NCBI GenBank assembly: GCA_046462535.1
Contig: JBKGVF010000022.1
Location: 62,001 to 126,000, forward strand
Reading direction: 5' to 3'
Length of the DNA: 64,000 nt
Source of the DNA: JAAZCI01 sp046462535
GTDB taxonomy: Bacteria > Pseudomonadota > Gammaproteobacteria > Cardiobacteriales > Wohlfahrtiimonadaceae
Within the stretch, counting starts at the first letter, position 1; the number at the start of each line of letters is the position of its first letter. Shown here in pieces: positions 7,901 through 17,342 of the stretch. The notes beneath the pieces were generated by a model. The model searched no databases and was not told the DNA's origin. It saw only the letters and a program-made list of their open reading frames with translations. The position numbers and the translations under genes were made by a program.

Positions 7901-9091
7901 TTATAGGTAATCGAGAGCAAGCTGAATCCAAATTGCTGCACCTACGAGAAGGTTATCATCATTGAAGTTGTAGCGATCGGTATGTAGAGGGACAATCTCA
8001 TCATCAAAGTCATTTCCTATATAGAGGTAGGCGCCGGGTCTCTCCTTTAACATAAATCCAAAGTCTTCCGCCCCCATTGAGGGGATCTTATCCCCTTTTA
8101 GATATTGTGGGGCAATAAGATTCTTAATGCTTGCAAGGGCGAGCTCTGTTGCATCCTCATCATTTATGGTGGGGATATAGCCATCGGTGAGTGTTACTTT
8201 TGCAGTAGTATTGAAACTTGCTGCGATCTGATGGCTGAGCTCTTCGATACGCTTCTTTACTCGATCGCGTACAGCAATATCAAAGTAGCGTAAGGTCCCT
8301 AATAGTGAGACACAGTTGGGAATAACATTATTGGCCGATCCCCCATGGATACTTCCGATGGTAACGACGGCAGATTCTATTGCCGATAGGTTGCGAGAGA
8401 CGATCGATTGGAGGGCTGTGATTAGATGGGCTGATGCTAGAACAGTATCGGCTGTCTGATAGGGGTGAGCAGCATGACCACCAGGGCCGAGAATATCGAT
8501 CTCTATCGTACATGTTCCTGCCATTTGAGGGCCATGATTGAGCAATATTGTTCCAGCTTTCGCCCCCGGGAAGTTATGCATTGCATAGATGTAATCAATA
8601 TCATGATCCTGGAAAAGCCCCTCTTTTACCATCCGCTCAGCGCCGGCTGTATCCTCCTCATCCGGCTGGAAGATCGCGGTTACTGTTCCTGAGAAGTCGG
8701 CTTCCTCTTTAAGATACTTAAGTGCCATAAGCAACATCGTTGTGTGCCCATCGTGACCACAGGCGTGCATTACCCCCTCATTTTTTGAGCGGTAGGGAAG
8801 AGTCTGATTCGCTTCTGTAATTGGCAGCGCATCGATATCGGCGCGGAAAGCGATATTCCGATCACTACTCCCTTTAGTCACTGTCGCTACAATACCGGTG
8901 TTATCGTAGCGAGTTGTCTCAATCCCCCAGCGATGCAGTAGTGATTCGATAAAATCTGCAGTCTGATATTCTCGCCGAGAGAGCTCAGGATTCTGGTGTA
9001 GCCGCTGCCGCAACGTTACAAAATAGGGGCGCTCCTGCATTAACTTTTTTATCAGAGGGGTATGGGGGTTGTTAAAGACCGAAAGGCTCAT
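7901..9091 (-). CDS. M20-family amidohydrolase (N-acyl amino acid / hippurate hydrolase type)
   Basis: 396 residues with the M20D metallopeptidase signatures: MHACGHDGHTTML (~107-119, first metal ligands), QPDEEDTAGAERM (~141-153, catalytic acid) and MGAEDFGFML near the C-terminus. A dimerisation domain (~185-300) lies between the two halves of the catalytic domain. Relatives hydrolyse N-acylated amino acids such as hippurate, indoleacetyl-amino acids or N-acetyl-diaminopimelate, using two Mn or Zn ions. No signal peptide, so cytoplasmic. ATG at 9089-9091. It diverges from nuoA across a 188-base gap and has no obvious operon partner. Substrate not determinable. Confidence 0.85.
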   Translation of the reverse strand: MSLSVFNNPHTPLIKKLMQERPYFVTLRQRLHQNPELSRREYQTADFIESLLHRWGIETTRYDNTGIVATVTKGSSDRNIAFRADIDALPITEANQTLPYRSKNEGVMHACGHDGHTTMLLMALKYLKEEADFSGTVTAIFQPDEEDTAGAERMVKEGLFQDHDIDYIYAMHNFPGAKAGTILLNHGPQMAGTCTIEIDILGPGGHAAHPYQTADTVLASAHLITALQSIVSRNLSAIESAVVTIGSIHGGSANNVIPNCVSLLGTLRYFDIAVRDRVKKRIEELSHQIAASFNTTAKVTLTDGYIPTINDEDATELALASIKNLIAPQYLKGDKIPSMGAEDFGFMLKERPGAYLYIGNDFDDEIVPLHTDRYNFNDDNLLVGAAIWIQLALDYL

Positions 9092-9139
9092 ATAAGATCA
9101 TTCCTCAAATGGATAAATTTTATTTATAACTTTAATTCC

Positions 9140-9180
9140 AAAGTGTAATCAATTACTATAGTTGAATTAAATTACACTTT
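9140..9180. promoter_or_regulatory. Inverted repeat upstream of the nuo operon
   Basis: AAAGTGTAAT (9140-9149) and its exact complement ATTACACTTT (9171-9180) flank a 21-base AT-rich spacer that holds an inner TCAA...TTGA pair. It sits between the divergent M20 hydrolase gene and nuoA, about 100 bases before nuoA. Position and symmetry suggest an operator for a dimeric regulator. The regulator is unknown. Confidence 0.4.
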
Positions 9181-9203
9181 ATTCGATATGTTGCTTACTG
9201 ATC

Positions 9204-9209
9204 TATACT
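9204..9209 (+). promoter_or_regulatory. Possible -10 element for the nuo operon
   Basis: TATACT lies 71 bases before the nuoA start and just after the inverted repeat. No convincing -35 is found at 16-18 bases upstream, which would fit an activator-dependent promoter. Tentative. Confidence 0.28.
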
Positions 9210-9279
9210 AGGATTGAGCAGGAATTTATACAACATATTTTGAATTTGCCGAGTAAGAATTCTTAGGAGAATATAGGGT

Positions 9280-9633
9280 ATGGAGCAATATCTAACCGCT
9301 GCCGTTTTTGTGATTTTCAGTCTAGCTTTTGCTGGGATTTTAGTTGTTCTAGGTTATGCCTTAAGCCCTAAAAAACCCAATGCTGAGAAGCTATCACCCT
9401 ACGAGAGTGGGTTTGAGCCTTTTGAGGATGCGCGCCTTAAGTTTGATGTACGTTTCTATCTTGTGGCGATTCTCTTTATCGTCTTTGATCTAGAGCTGAT
9501 CTTTCTTATCCCATGGGCGGTTGTCTTTAAGCAGATAGGTGGGCCAGGCATCATTGCAGCGGTACTCTTCTTATTTATTCTTGTAGTCGGTTTCGCGTAT
9601 GAGTGGAAGAAAGGAGCATTAGAATGGGATTAA
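9280..9633 (+). CDS. nuoA: NADH-quinone oxidoreductase subunit A
   Basis: 117 residues with three membrane helices and the family signature KLSPYESGFEPFEDARLKFD (~37-56) in the loop that contacts the quinone-binding region. NuoA is a small membrane subunit of complex I at the junction with the hydrophilic arm. First gene of a 14-gene operon. ATG at 9280 follows TTAGGAG. Its 3' end overlaps nuoB by 10 bases, indicating translational coupling. Confidence 0.96.
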   Translation: MEQYLTAAVFVIFSLAFAGILVVLGYALSPKKPNAEKLSPYESGFEPFEDARLKFDVRFYLVAILFIVFDLELIFLIPWAVVFKQIGGPGIIAAVLFLFILVVGFAYEWKKGALEWD

Positions 9634-10124
9634 CAGGTGGTGGAATTGCCGGCAAGTTGGAGCAAGGGTTTGTCACAACAACCCTCGATAATGCCATCAA
9701 TTGGGCGAGAACAGGTTCACTCTGGCCAGTAACGTTTGGATTAGCATGTTGTGCGCTTGAGATGATGCATGCCGGAGCCGCACGTTATGACCTAGATCGC
9801 TTTGGAGGTGCTGTCTTCCGTGCTTCACCAAGACAGTCAGATTTAATGATTATTGCCGGAACGCTTACCAACAAGATGGCGGTTCCGCTCCGTAAGATTT
9901 ATGATCAGATGCCTGAGCCGAAATGGGTAATCTCAATGGGGTCCTGCGCTAATGGTGGTGGATATTACCATTACTCATACTCCGTAGTGCGTGGTGCAGA
10001 TCGGGTTGTTCCCGTCGATGTTTATGTTCCAGGTTGCCCTCCAACAGCAGAAGCTCTTATTTATGGCATCATGCAACTGCATGAGAAGATTAAGCGAACC
10101 AGCACTATTGCTCGTTTAGGTTAA
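9624..10124 (+). CDS. nuoB: NADH-quinone oxidoreductase subunit B
   Basis: 166 residues from ATG 9624, chosen over in-frame codons further upstream because AAGGAG (9611-9616) sits 7 bases before it and family members begin close to this point. The N2 [4Fe-4S] cluster ligands are visible: tandem cysteines in GLACCALEMM, then MGSCANGG and PGCPPTAEAL. N2 is the last cluster before ubiquinone. The start overlaps the end of nuoA by 10 bases. Confidence 0.96.
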   Translation: MGLTGGGIAGKLEQGFVTTTLDNAINWARTGSLWPVTFGLACCALEMMHAGAARYDLDRFGGAVFRASPRQSDLMIIAGTLTNKMAVPLRKIYDQMPEPKWVISMGSCANGGGYYHYSYSVVRGADRVVPVDVYVPGCPPTAEALIYGIMQLHEKIKRTSTIARLG

Positions 10125-10135
10125 GGTGACGATGA

Positions 10136-10843
10136 ATGTATATACGTAATCCAAATGAATTAGCCGATGCGGTAAAGGCCGCTTTTGGTGATCAGATTCT
10201 TGATAGTCGAGTCTTTAAAGATGAGTTAACCATTACCGTTCCGAGTGAAGAGATCTATCCTATTATGGAGCGGTTAGAAGGTGATGAAGCCTTCGATTTT
10301 GCCCTTTTAGTAGATATAACCGCAGTGGATTATGCGGGATATGGAATCGAAGAGTGGGATGTTGAGGCATCAAACTTAGGATTTAGCCGTGGTGTTGAGG
10401 ATGGGTCGGTAGGGCGCTCAGCTGATGAGTTAGCTAGCACTAGAGAGAATGCGGGCATTGAGGCCCGTTTTGCCGTTGTATATCACCTTCTTTCGTTAAC
10501 CCATAACGCTCGGATACGGGTGAAGGCATACCTTAATGGGGTAGAAGAGGGTTCTTTACCAATGATCGACTCGGTTATTGGTGTTTGGGAATCTGCTAAC
10601 TGGTATGAGCGTGAAGTTTTTGACATGTTTGGAATTGGATTTAGAAATCATCCTGACCTGCGTAGAATCTTAACGGATTATGGGTTTATTGGTCATCCTT
10701 TACGAAAGGATTTCCCTTTAACAGGTAATGTTGAGGTGCTCTATGATGCGGAGTTGCGGCGGATTATCTATCAGCCAGTAACTATCGAATCGCGTGTCAA
10801 TATCCCCCGTACGATCCGTAAGAGTGAGGAGAATCATGGCTAA
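10136..10843 (+). CDS. nuoC: NADH-quinone oxidoreductase subunit C (separate, not fused to D)
   Basis: 235 residues ending in the 30-kDa-subunit signature ANWYEREVFDMFGIGFRNHPD and LRRILTDYGFIGHPLRKDFP. NuoC is a cofactor-free subunit of the connecting arm. E. coli and pseudomonads carry a fused nuoCD; here the genes are separate and the nuoC end overlaps the nuoD start by 8 bases (10836-10843). A hydrophilic loop before the conserved ARFAVVYHLLS region (~88-118) is typical of non-enteric proteobacteria. Confidence 0.95.
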   Translation: MYIRNPNELADAVKAAFGDQILDSRVFKDELTITVPSEEIYPIMERLEGDEAFDFALLVDITAVDYAGYGIEEWDVEASNLGFSRGVEDGSVGRSADELASTRENAGIEARFAVVYHLLSLTHNARIRVKAYLNGVEEGSLPMIDSVIGVWESANWYEREVFDMFGIGFRNHPDLRRILTDYGFIGHPLRKDFPLTGNVEVLYDAELRRIIYQPVTIESRVNIPRTIRKSEENHG

Positions 10844-12122
10844 TATTGAAAACTACACCTTAAACTTTGGGCCGCAACACCCGGCTGCTCATGGCGTGAT
10901 GAGAATGATCCTTGAGCTGAAAGGGGAGATTGTTGAGCGTATTGATGTTCATATCGGACTACTCCATCGCGGTACCGAGAAGTTAATGGAGGCAAAGCCC
11001 TATACTCAATCAATTGGCTATATGGATCGCCTCGATTACTGCTCTTGCTTAAACAATGAGCATGCTTATATCTTAGCGATTGAGAAGTTAATGGGCATTG
11101 AGGTGCCGATTCGAGCGCAATATATCCGTGTTCTATTAGATGAGGCTACGCGGATTATGAATCACCTTATGTGGCTAGGTGCTCATGGTCATGACTTAGG
11201 TGCTATGGCGATGCTTCTCTACTGCTTTAGAGATCGTGAAGAGCTTTATGATGTACAAGAGGCGATTACAGGTGCACGTATCCATCCCTTCTATTATCGT
11301 GTCGGAGGTGTGGCTAAAGATCTTCCCGATACAATGCCTCAGTATGAACCTGGAGAGACAGGTCGCATTGGGAAAAAGCGTATATTAAAACTTCGTTCAA
11401 AGAAGCGTCTTAAAGAGTTGAACAAGCCAAGACAGGGTGATGTTCTAGACTTTTTAGAGGATTTCTGTGAACGATTTGATGGTCATATCAAGGAGTATGA
11501 GGATCTGCTGGTCGGTAACCGAATCTGGAAGCAGCGTGTTGTTGGCATTGGTGTTGTCTCGGCGGAGAAGGCGCTCCAATTAGGGTTTACTGGACCGATG
11601 TTGCGAGGATCTGGTGTTGAGTGGGATCTAAGAAAGAAACAACCTTACTCTGTCTATGATCAGTTAGAATTTGATGTGCCTGTAGGTAAAAATGGAGATT
11701 GTTACGATCGCTTCCTTGTGCGTATAGAAGAGATGAAGCAATCGAATCGTATTATCAAGCAGTGTATTGCTTGGTTGCGGGAGAATCCCGGTCCGGTAAT
11801 GGCGGAAGATAGCCGCGTTACGATTCCAAAACGGGCAGATATGAAAGAGGGGATGGAGTCACTCATTCAGCAGTTTAAAGTCTTTACTGAAGGTTTCTGT
11901 GTTCCAGAAGGTGAAGCCTATGCTGCTATTGAGCATCCAAAAGGTGAGTTTGGGGTCTACCTTGTATCTGATGGAGCGAATAAGCCCTACCGCGTTAAAC
12001 TTAGAGCGCCTGGCTTCCCCCATATAGCTGGAACAGAAGCGATGGCGAAGGGGCATATGCTGTCGGACTTAGTTGCGGTACTCGGAACCCAAGATATGGT
12101 CTTCGGGGATATTGATAGATAG
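10836..12122 (+). CDS. nuoD: NADH-quinone oxidoreductase subunit D
   Basis: 428 residues from ATG 10836 (MANIENYTLNFGPQHPAAHG, the expected family start), with GAGGAG-like sequence upstream. This 49-kDa subunit forms the quinone site with NuoB. Conserved blocks include HRGTEKLME, YMDRLDYCSCLNNEHAY and the C-terminal DLVAVLGTQDMVFGDIDR. Between MPQYEP and RQGDVLDF (~190-215) is a lysine/arginine-rich stretch about 11 residues longer than I recall for other family members. The start overlaps nuoC. Confidence 0.95.
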   Translation: MANIENYTLNFGPQHPAAHGVMRMILELKGEIVERIDVHIGLLHRGTEKLMEAKPYTQSIGYMDRLDYCSCLNNEHAYILAIEKLMGIEVPIRAQYIRVLLDEATRIMNHLMWLGAHGHDLGAMAMLLYCFRDREELYDVQEAITGARIHPFYYRVGGVAKDLPDTMPQYEPGETGRIGKKRILKLRSKKRLKELNKPRQGDVLDFLEDFCERFDGHIKEYEDLLVGNRIWKQRVVGIGVVSAEKALQLGFTGPMLRGSGVEWDLRKKQPYSVYDQLEFDVPVGKNGDCYDRFLVRIEEMKQSNRIIKQCIAWLRENPGPVMAEDSRVTIPKRADMKEGMESLIQQFKVFTEGFCVPEGEAYAAIEHPKGEFGVYLVSDGANKPYRVKLRAPGFPHIAGTEAMAKGHMLSDLVAVLGTQDMVFGDIDR

Positions 12123-12139
12123 AGAGTTTGAGTGTGAAG

Positions 12140-12655
12140 ATGAGTGATAAAAAAGAGTTAATTACTGCACGGGCAAAAGCTGAAATTGATAAATGGTTAG
12201 CTAAGTTCCCAAAAGATCGAAAGCAATCTGCGTTAATTGCTGCGCTTCGAGAGGTGCAGCACGATAATGAGGGTTATTTAACCGTGCCCCATATGGATGC
12301 AATTGCAGAGTATCTAGAATTAGCGCCTATAGCTGTCTATGAGGTGGCATCATTCTACTCAAACTTTGAGTTGAAACCATGTGGTAAAAATTCGCTCTTA
12401 ATCTGTACCAATATCTCTTGTATGTTGCGCGGCGGAGAAGAGCTGTTAGCCCACGTTGAGCAGCGACTTGGAATTAAGGCTGGTGAGTCAACACCTGATG
12501 GGATCTTCTCATTGAAGAAAGAGGATGAGTGTATTGCCGCATGTACTGCAGCGCCAGCGATGTTGGTGAACCATAAATATCATGAGAATCTTACTATCGA
12601 AAAGATCGATGAGATTCTTGATGCAATTGAATCGCAAGAAAAAGGAGCAAAGTAA
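12140..12655 (+). CDS. nuoE: NADH-quinone oxidoreductase subunit E
   Basis: 171 residues from ATG 12140. TTG 12128 and GTG 12134 are in-frame alternatives and no strong ribosome binding site settles the choice. A thioredoxin-like [2Fe-2S] protein of the NADH dehydrogenase module. Cluster N1a ligands appear as CTNISCML (two Cys), then CIAACTAAP (two Cys). The motif VYEVASFYSNFELKP precedes them. The stop shares a base with the nuoF start (TAATG). Confidence 0.93.
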   Translation: MSDKKELITARAKAEIDKWLAKFPKDRKQSALIAALREVQHDNEGYLTVPHMDAIAEYLELAPIAVYEVASFYSNFELKPCGKNSLLICTNISCMLRGGEELLAHVEQRLGIKAGESTPDGIFSLKKEDECIAACTAAPAMLVNHKYHENLTIEKIDEILDAIESQEKGAK

Positions 12656-13941
12656 TGATTCAAAATGAAGTTTGTTACTTTACTCTTGGCCACGATAAGC
12701 CATGGTCTTTGGAGACCTACTTGAGTTTAGGTGGTTATGAGGGGTGGAAGAAGATTTTACGTGGAGAGCTAACCCGTGAAGAGGTTATCGAGATCGTTAA
12801 GGCCTCTGAGCTTCGGGGGCGAGGTGGTGCAGGTTTCCCTACAGGTGTGAAGTGGAGTTTTATGCCTAAGAGTGAGGATGGCTCTAACTATTTGGTCTGC
12901 AACTCCGATGAGTCAGAGCCGGGTACCTGTAAGGATCGAGATATCTTACGTTATAACCCCCACGCACTTGTAGAGGGAATGGCGATTGCCTCCTTTGCTG
13001 TCGGTGCGAAAGTGGCTTACAACTATATGCGGGGTGAGTTTATTGATGAGCCCTTTACCCGTTTCGAAAATGCGGTTCAAGAGGCGCGAGATGCTGGTCT
13101 GTTAGGTGAGAATATTCAAGGATCAGGTATTAGCGTCGATATGTATGGTGCTCTAGGTGCCGGAGCTTATATTTGTGGTGAAGAGACGGCACTACTAGAG
13201 TCCCTAGAGGGTAAGAAGGGGCAGCCCCGTTTTAAACCCCCTTTCCCGGCAGCTGTTGGTCTGTATGGCAAGCCTACAACTATTAATAATGCGGAATCAC
13301 TCTCCTCGGTGGGGCGCATTATTAAAAATGGGGCAGAGTGGTTTCAGAAGCATGGTGTCCCTGGAGCGGGTGGGCAGAAGATCTTCTCTGTTTCAGGTCA
13401 CGTTGAGAAGCCAGGTAACTATGAGATTCCAATGGGGACTCCCTTTAAAGACCTGCTGGAGCTAGCAGGAGGTGTCTGGAAGGGACGTAAGCTGAAAGCG
13501 GTTATTCCAGGAGGCTCTTCAGTACCGGTCGTTCCGGCGGAAAAGATGATGAAAGCCAATATGGATTATGATTCCATTGTCCAGGTGGCAGGATCAATGA
13601 TGGGTTCTGGCGCGGTCATTGTTATGGATGAAACGACCGATATGGTTAAAGCCCTTAAAACTCTCTCTAGCTTCTATTTTAGTGAGTCATGTGGACAATG
13701 TACTCCCTGTCGTGAAGGAACAGGCTGGATCTATCGAATTGTTAGCCGAATTTTAGAAGGGAAAGGGCGTCCCGAAGATTTAGAGCGTCTTGTACATGTA
13801 GCATCAAATATTGAGGGTCGAACCATTTGTGCTTTAGGTGATGCAGCAGCAGCGCCAGTATTAAGCTTTATTAAATATTTCCCAGAAGAGTTCTCATACT
13901 ATATTGAGCATGGGCGTAGCATGATTGAGGGAGCAAATTAA
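12655..13941 (+). CDS. nuoF: NADH-quinone oxidoreductase subunit F (NADH/FMN binding)
   Basis: 428 residues. The NADH- and FMN-binding glycine-rich regions are ELRGRGGAGFPTGVKW (~52-67) and GAGAYICGEETALLES (~170-185). Cluster N3 ligands are in ESCGQCTPCREGTGW plus the later Cys in TICALGDAA. This subunit takes hydride from NADH and passes electrons into the Fe-S chain. It overlaps nuoE by one base and abuts nuoG. Confidence 0.97.
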   Translation: MIQNEVCYFTLGHDKPWSLETYLSLGGYEGWKKILRGELTREEVIEIVKASELRGRGGAGFPTGVKWSFMPKSEDGSNYLVCNSDESEPGTCKDRDILRYNPHALVEGMAIASFAVGAKVAYNYMRGEFIDEPFTRFENAVQEARDAGLLGENIQGSGISVDMYGALGAGAYICGEETALLESLEGKKGQPRFKPPFPAAVGLYGKPTTINNAESLSSVGRIIKNGAEWFQKHGVPGAGGQKIFSVSGHVEKPGNYEIPMGTPFKDLLELAGGVWKGRKLKAVIPGGSSVPVVPAEKMMKANMDYDSIVQVAGSMMGSGAVIVMDETTDMVKALKTLSSFYFSESCGQCTPCREGTGWIYRIVSRILEGKGRPEDLERLVHVASNIEGRTICALGDAAAAPVLSFIKYFPEEFSYYIEHGRSMIEGAN

Positions 13942-16242
13942 ATGACAAATGAAGATATGCTCACATTAAATATCGATGGAAAAGAGGTTGAGGCAAAACC
14001 GGGTGAGCTTCTCATCCAGGTAGCGGATCGTGAAGGAATCTATATTCCCCGCTTCTGTTACCATGAAAAGCTCTCAATATCTGCAAGCTGCCGTATGTGC
14101 TTAGTTGATGTTGAACGGATGGGAAAACCAGCACCGGCATGTGCAACACCAGTATCAGATGGGATGGTGGTTCATACACGAAGTGAAAAGGCGAAAGCAG
14201 CGCAGCGCTCTGTGATGGAGTTTCTACTGATTAATCACCCATTAGATTGCCCTATTTGTGATCAAGGTGGTGAGTGTGAGCTTCAAGATTTCTCACTCCA
14301 ATATGGTGCGAAGTACTCCCTATATGAAGAGGAGAAGCGACACTATGAAGAGATCAATATTGGTCCCTTGGTTCAAACATATATGAATCGCTGTATTCAG
14401 TGTACTCGTTGTGTCCGTTATGGAGAGGAGATTGCTGGATTGCGTGAGCTTGGTGGTGTTAATCGAGGCGATCGCTTAGAGATTACTACCTATGTTGAGC
14501 AGGCGCTCTCTTCAGAGGTGTCGGCAAATATCATTGATATCTGCCCGGTTGGCGCATTGACAGCTAAACCTTCAAAATATCAGGCGAGACCTTGGGAGTA
14601 TAAGAGTTATCCCTCCATCAGCATTCATGATGGGCTAGGGACAAACACCTATATTCATACCTATCGCAATGAGATTGCTCGGGTAGTATCGAGGCGTAAT
14701 GATGCGATTAATGAGACTTGGATTGCTGATAGAGATCGCTTTAGTTATGAGGCGATTGTACATGATGAGCGTGCCTTAGAACCCCTTATTGATGATGGGT
14801 CAGGGAAGCTAACAGCAACAGATTGGGGGGATGCATTAACAGCAACCCGCTTAGTCGTTGAGGGAGCAATTGAGAAGTATGGTGCTGATGAGATTGGTGT
14901 GATTGTCTCTCCATCGGCAACAGTAGAGGAGCTCTATCTGCTTGCACGGATCTGTCAAAAATTAGGGATAGAAGCTGTCGATCATCGCTATAATCAGCGT
15001 GATTTTAGTGGTGAATCACAGGAGCCAAGCTATCGCTCATTAGGATTACCCTTAGATGAGGTGGCACAATTAGATTCCGCTTTTTTAGTAGGGGCGAACC
15101 TTCGTCTTGAAGCGCCAGTGTTAGGGATTCATCTCCGACAGGCGACACGTAAAGGTGCTAAGGTCTCACTTCTCAATAGTTTCATACAAGATCCAAATTT
15201 TGAGATGAATGTGCGTGCTCTTGTGGCCCCTTACCACTGGGTTACAGAGTTAGGTGGTATCTTAGCGACGTTAGCTCAAGAAAAGGGTCAGGTAGTAGAG
15301 CAGGTATTAAGCAATATAGTTGAAGGGATCACGCCCTCGCAGGAGAGCAGAGAGATTGCCACACAACTATTATCGGGCGAGCAGCAGTGGGTGCTTTTAG
15401 GGCGCGATGCTATCAATCACCCAGAGTTTAATTTAATTCGCTCATTAGCTATGGAGATTGCCAGAATCTCAGGTGCAGCATTTGGTTATTTAAGCGAGGG
15501 TGCAAATAGTGTTGCGGCAGAGCTTCTACATAAGAGCTTTAAGCAGCGGGGTGGGGCGTCTCTCTTTGAGCAGCCTAAACGACTCTACCTCACAGTTGGT
15601 GCTCTCGATTATCAAGAGGACTTTGCGGAGAAACCTGCTCTGATTGAGGCAATTGAGAAGGCTGAAGCGGTTATTGCGTTAACACCCTTCATTACAAAGG
15701 GTCTCTTAGAGAAGGCTACGATTATCCTTCCGGTGGCAGCATGGGGTGAGACGTCAGGGACATTGATCAATCTTGAGGGGCGTACTCAGGCAGTTCAAGG
15801 GGCAGCTGAGCCTAAAGGTGTTGCACGTCCCCTATGGAAGGTATTGCGGGTTTTAGGTAATCAGTTCTCAGTTGAAGGGTTTGACTATGTAAGCTCGCAA
15901 GATGTTTATCAGGCTGCAGCGCCCCATTTAAGCGTTGAGGAGCAGAGCAATTTTGTTTCTTTAACGGCGCCATTAGAGCGTCGATTTAAGGAAGAAGAGG
16001 GGATTATTGCTATCCCTTACCAACGATTTTATGGCTCTGATGCTTATCTCCGTCGTAGCCCTGCTTTGCAGGCAACAGAGTTAGCAGCAGCGAAGTCACT
16101 CTTTGTGAATGAGGAGGTGAGTGTTGAGGCTAAATCGTTGGCAGTCATTCCCTCTGCAGAGGTGGCAAAAGATACTCTACTTGTTCCCGTAGGTTTAACA
16201 GATAGAGTTGAATATTATGAGATTTACAAGGGAGCGGAATAA
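13942..16242 (+). CDS. nuoG: NADH-quinone oxidoreductase subunit G (Fe-S rich)
   Basis: 766 residues. The N-terminal ferredoxin domain carries the N1b ligands (FCYHEKL, SCRMCLVD, ACATPV). The His-Cys cluster region includes HPLDCPICDQGGECELQD, and the N4 ligands are RCIQCTRCVRYGEE with CPVGALT. The molybdopterin-oxidoreductase-like domain (~225 onward) keeps the fold but lacks active-site residues. The extra N7 cluster cysteines known in E. coli and Thermus are absent here (SISIHDGLG where cysteines would be expected). It begins immediately after nuoF and its stop overlaps nuoH by one base. Confidence 0.95.
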   Translation: MTNEDMLTLNIDGKEVEAKPGELLIQVADREGIYIPRFCYHEKLSISASCRMCLVDVERMGKPAPACATPVSDGMVVHTRSEKAKAAQRSVMEFLLINHPLDCPICDQGGECELQDFSLQYGAKYSLYEEEKRHYEEINIGPLVQTYMNRCIQCTRCVRYGEEIAGLRELGGVNRGDRLEITTYVEQALSSEVSANIIDICPVGALTAKPSKYQARPWEYKSYPSISIHDGLGTNTYIHTYRNEIARVVSRRNDAINETWIADRDRFSYEAIVHDERALEPLIDDGSGKLTATDWGDALTATRLVVEGAIEKYGADEIGVIVSPSATVEELYLLARICQKLGIEAVDHRYNQRDFSGESQEPSYRSLGLPLDEVAQLDSAFLVGANLRLEAPVLGIHLRQATRKGAKVSLLNSFIQDPNFEMNVRALVAPYHWVTELGGILATLAQEKGQVVEQVLSNIVEGITPSQESREIATQLLSGEQQWVLLGRDAINHPEFNLIRSLAMEIARISGAAFGYLSEGANSVAAELLHKSFKQRGGASLFEQPKRLYLTVGALDYQEDFAEKPALIEAIEKAEAVIALTPFITKGLLEKATIILPVAAWGETSGTLINLEGRTQAVQGAAEPKGVARPLWKVLRVLGNQFSVEGFDYVSSQDVYQAAAPHLSVEEQSNFVSLTAPLERRFKEEEGIIAIPYQRFYGSDAYLRRSPALQATELAAAKSLFVNEEVSVEAKSLAVIPSAEVAKDTLLVPVGLTDRVEYYEIYKGAE

Positions 16243-17309
16243 TGGAGTTAATTGACATTATTGTTCATGATTACCCGATTATTTGGTCGCTAATGAAGGC
16301 GATTATGGTGATCATACCTGTTGTTTTAGCGGTTGCCTATTTAACCTTGGCAGAGCGTAAGATACTGGGATATATGCATGTTCGCTTAGGGCCAAACCGT
16401 GTTGGTGTTTTTGCGGTACTACAGCCATTTGCGGATCTATTAAAGATGATCTTTAAAGAGTGGGTGATCCCCTCAGCAGGAAATAAGATCCTCTTTATTA
16501 TGGCCCCTTTCATTACGGTTATGGCAGCGTTCTCAGTCTGGGCGGTGGTACCCTTTGGTGACACCCTTATTGCTTCAACCTTAGATTCAGGCATTCTCTT
16601 TATTATGGCTATGGCCTCCATTGGGATGTATGCATCATTAATTGGAGGGTGGGCCTCTAACTCTAAGTTCGCTACCTTCGGAGCGATACGAAGCGCAGCA
16701 CAGGTGATCTCATATGAATTAGCGATGGGTTTTGCGCTTATAACTGTTGTCATGTGCTCTGGAACATTAACACTCACTGGCATTGTTGATGGGCAGCGCT
16801 CAAATATGGGGTTAGTTGGCTGGTATTTTGTGCCACTCTTTCCGGTTATGGTGATCTACTTTATCTCGGCATTAGCTGAGTTAGGGCGTGCCCCATTTGC
16901 TGTTGTTGAAGGGGAATCTGAAATTATCGCAGGATTCTTTACTGAGTATTCAGGAACTGGGTTTGTCACATTCTATTTAGCGGAATATACCAATGTGATT
17001 TTAGTGGCAGCCCTCTCAACGTTACTCTTTTTTGGTGGTTGGCTCTCCCCATTTGGAGGAGTTGCCCTATTCCAGGAGGGGGGTGCTTTGAGTGCTTTAG
17101 GATTTCTAGCTACTGATCATCTTCTATGGATGATTGTGAAGATGGCATTCTTCCTCTTCTTCATTATCTGGATTCGAGCAACCTTCCCACAATACCGCTA
17201 TGACCAAATTATGCGCTTAGGTTGGAAGTTCTTCATACCCATTGCTATTGCATGGATTTTGGTGGTTATCGCACTGGGTTATTTTAAAGTTGGCCCTTGG
17301 TTTGCATAG
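16242..17309 (+). CDS. nuoH: NADH-quinone oxidoreductase subunit H
   Basis: 355 residues, about eight membrane helices. Family signatures include TLAERKILGYMHVRLGPNRV (~31-50), the acidic loop AELGRAPFAVVEGESEIIAG and the C-terminal RATFPQYRYDQIM. NuoH forms the quinone-entry channel and links the hydrophilic and membrane arms. A 33-base gap separates it from nuoI, the widest in the operon. Confidence 0.97.
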   Translation: MELIDIIVHDYPIIWSLMKAIMVIIPVVLAVAYLTLAERKILGYMHVRLGPNRVGVFAVLQPFADLLKMIFKEWVIPSAGNKILFIMAPFITVMAAFSVWAVVPFGDTLIASTLDSGILFIMAMASIGMYASLIGGWASNSKFATFGAIRSAAQVISYELAMGFALITVVMCSGTLTLTGIVDGQRSNMGLVGWYFVPLFPVMVIYFISALAELGRAPFAVVEGESEIIAGFFTEYSGTGFVTFYLAEYTNVILVAALSTLLFFGGWLSPFGGVALFQEGGALSALGFLATDHLLWMIVKMAFFLFFIIWIRATFPQYRYDQIMRLGWKFFIPIAIAWILVVIALGYFKVGPWFA

Positions 17310-17342
17310 TAGTTAACAGATAGATCTTAAGGATATAAAAGG

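Noticed and set aside
16337..16783. 148-codon open frame on the minus strand within nuoH
   Set aside because: nuoH is a strongly conserved membrane subunit across this span; the antisense frame has no recognisable domain and is a by-product of codon usage.
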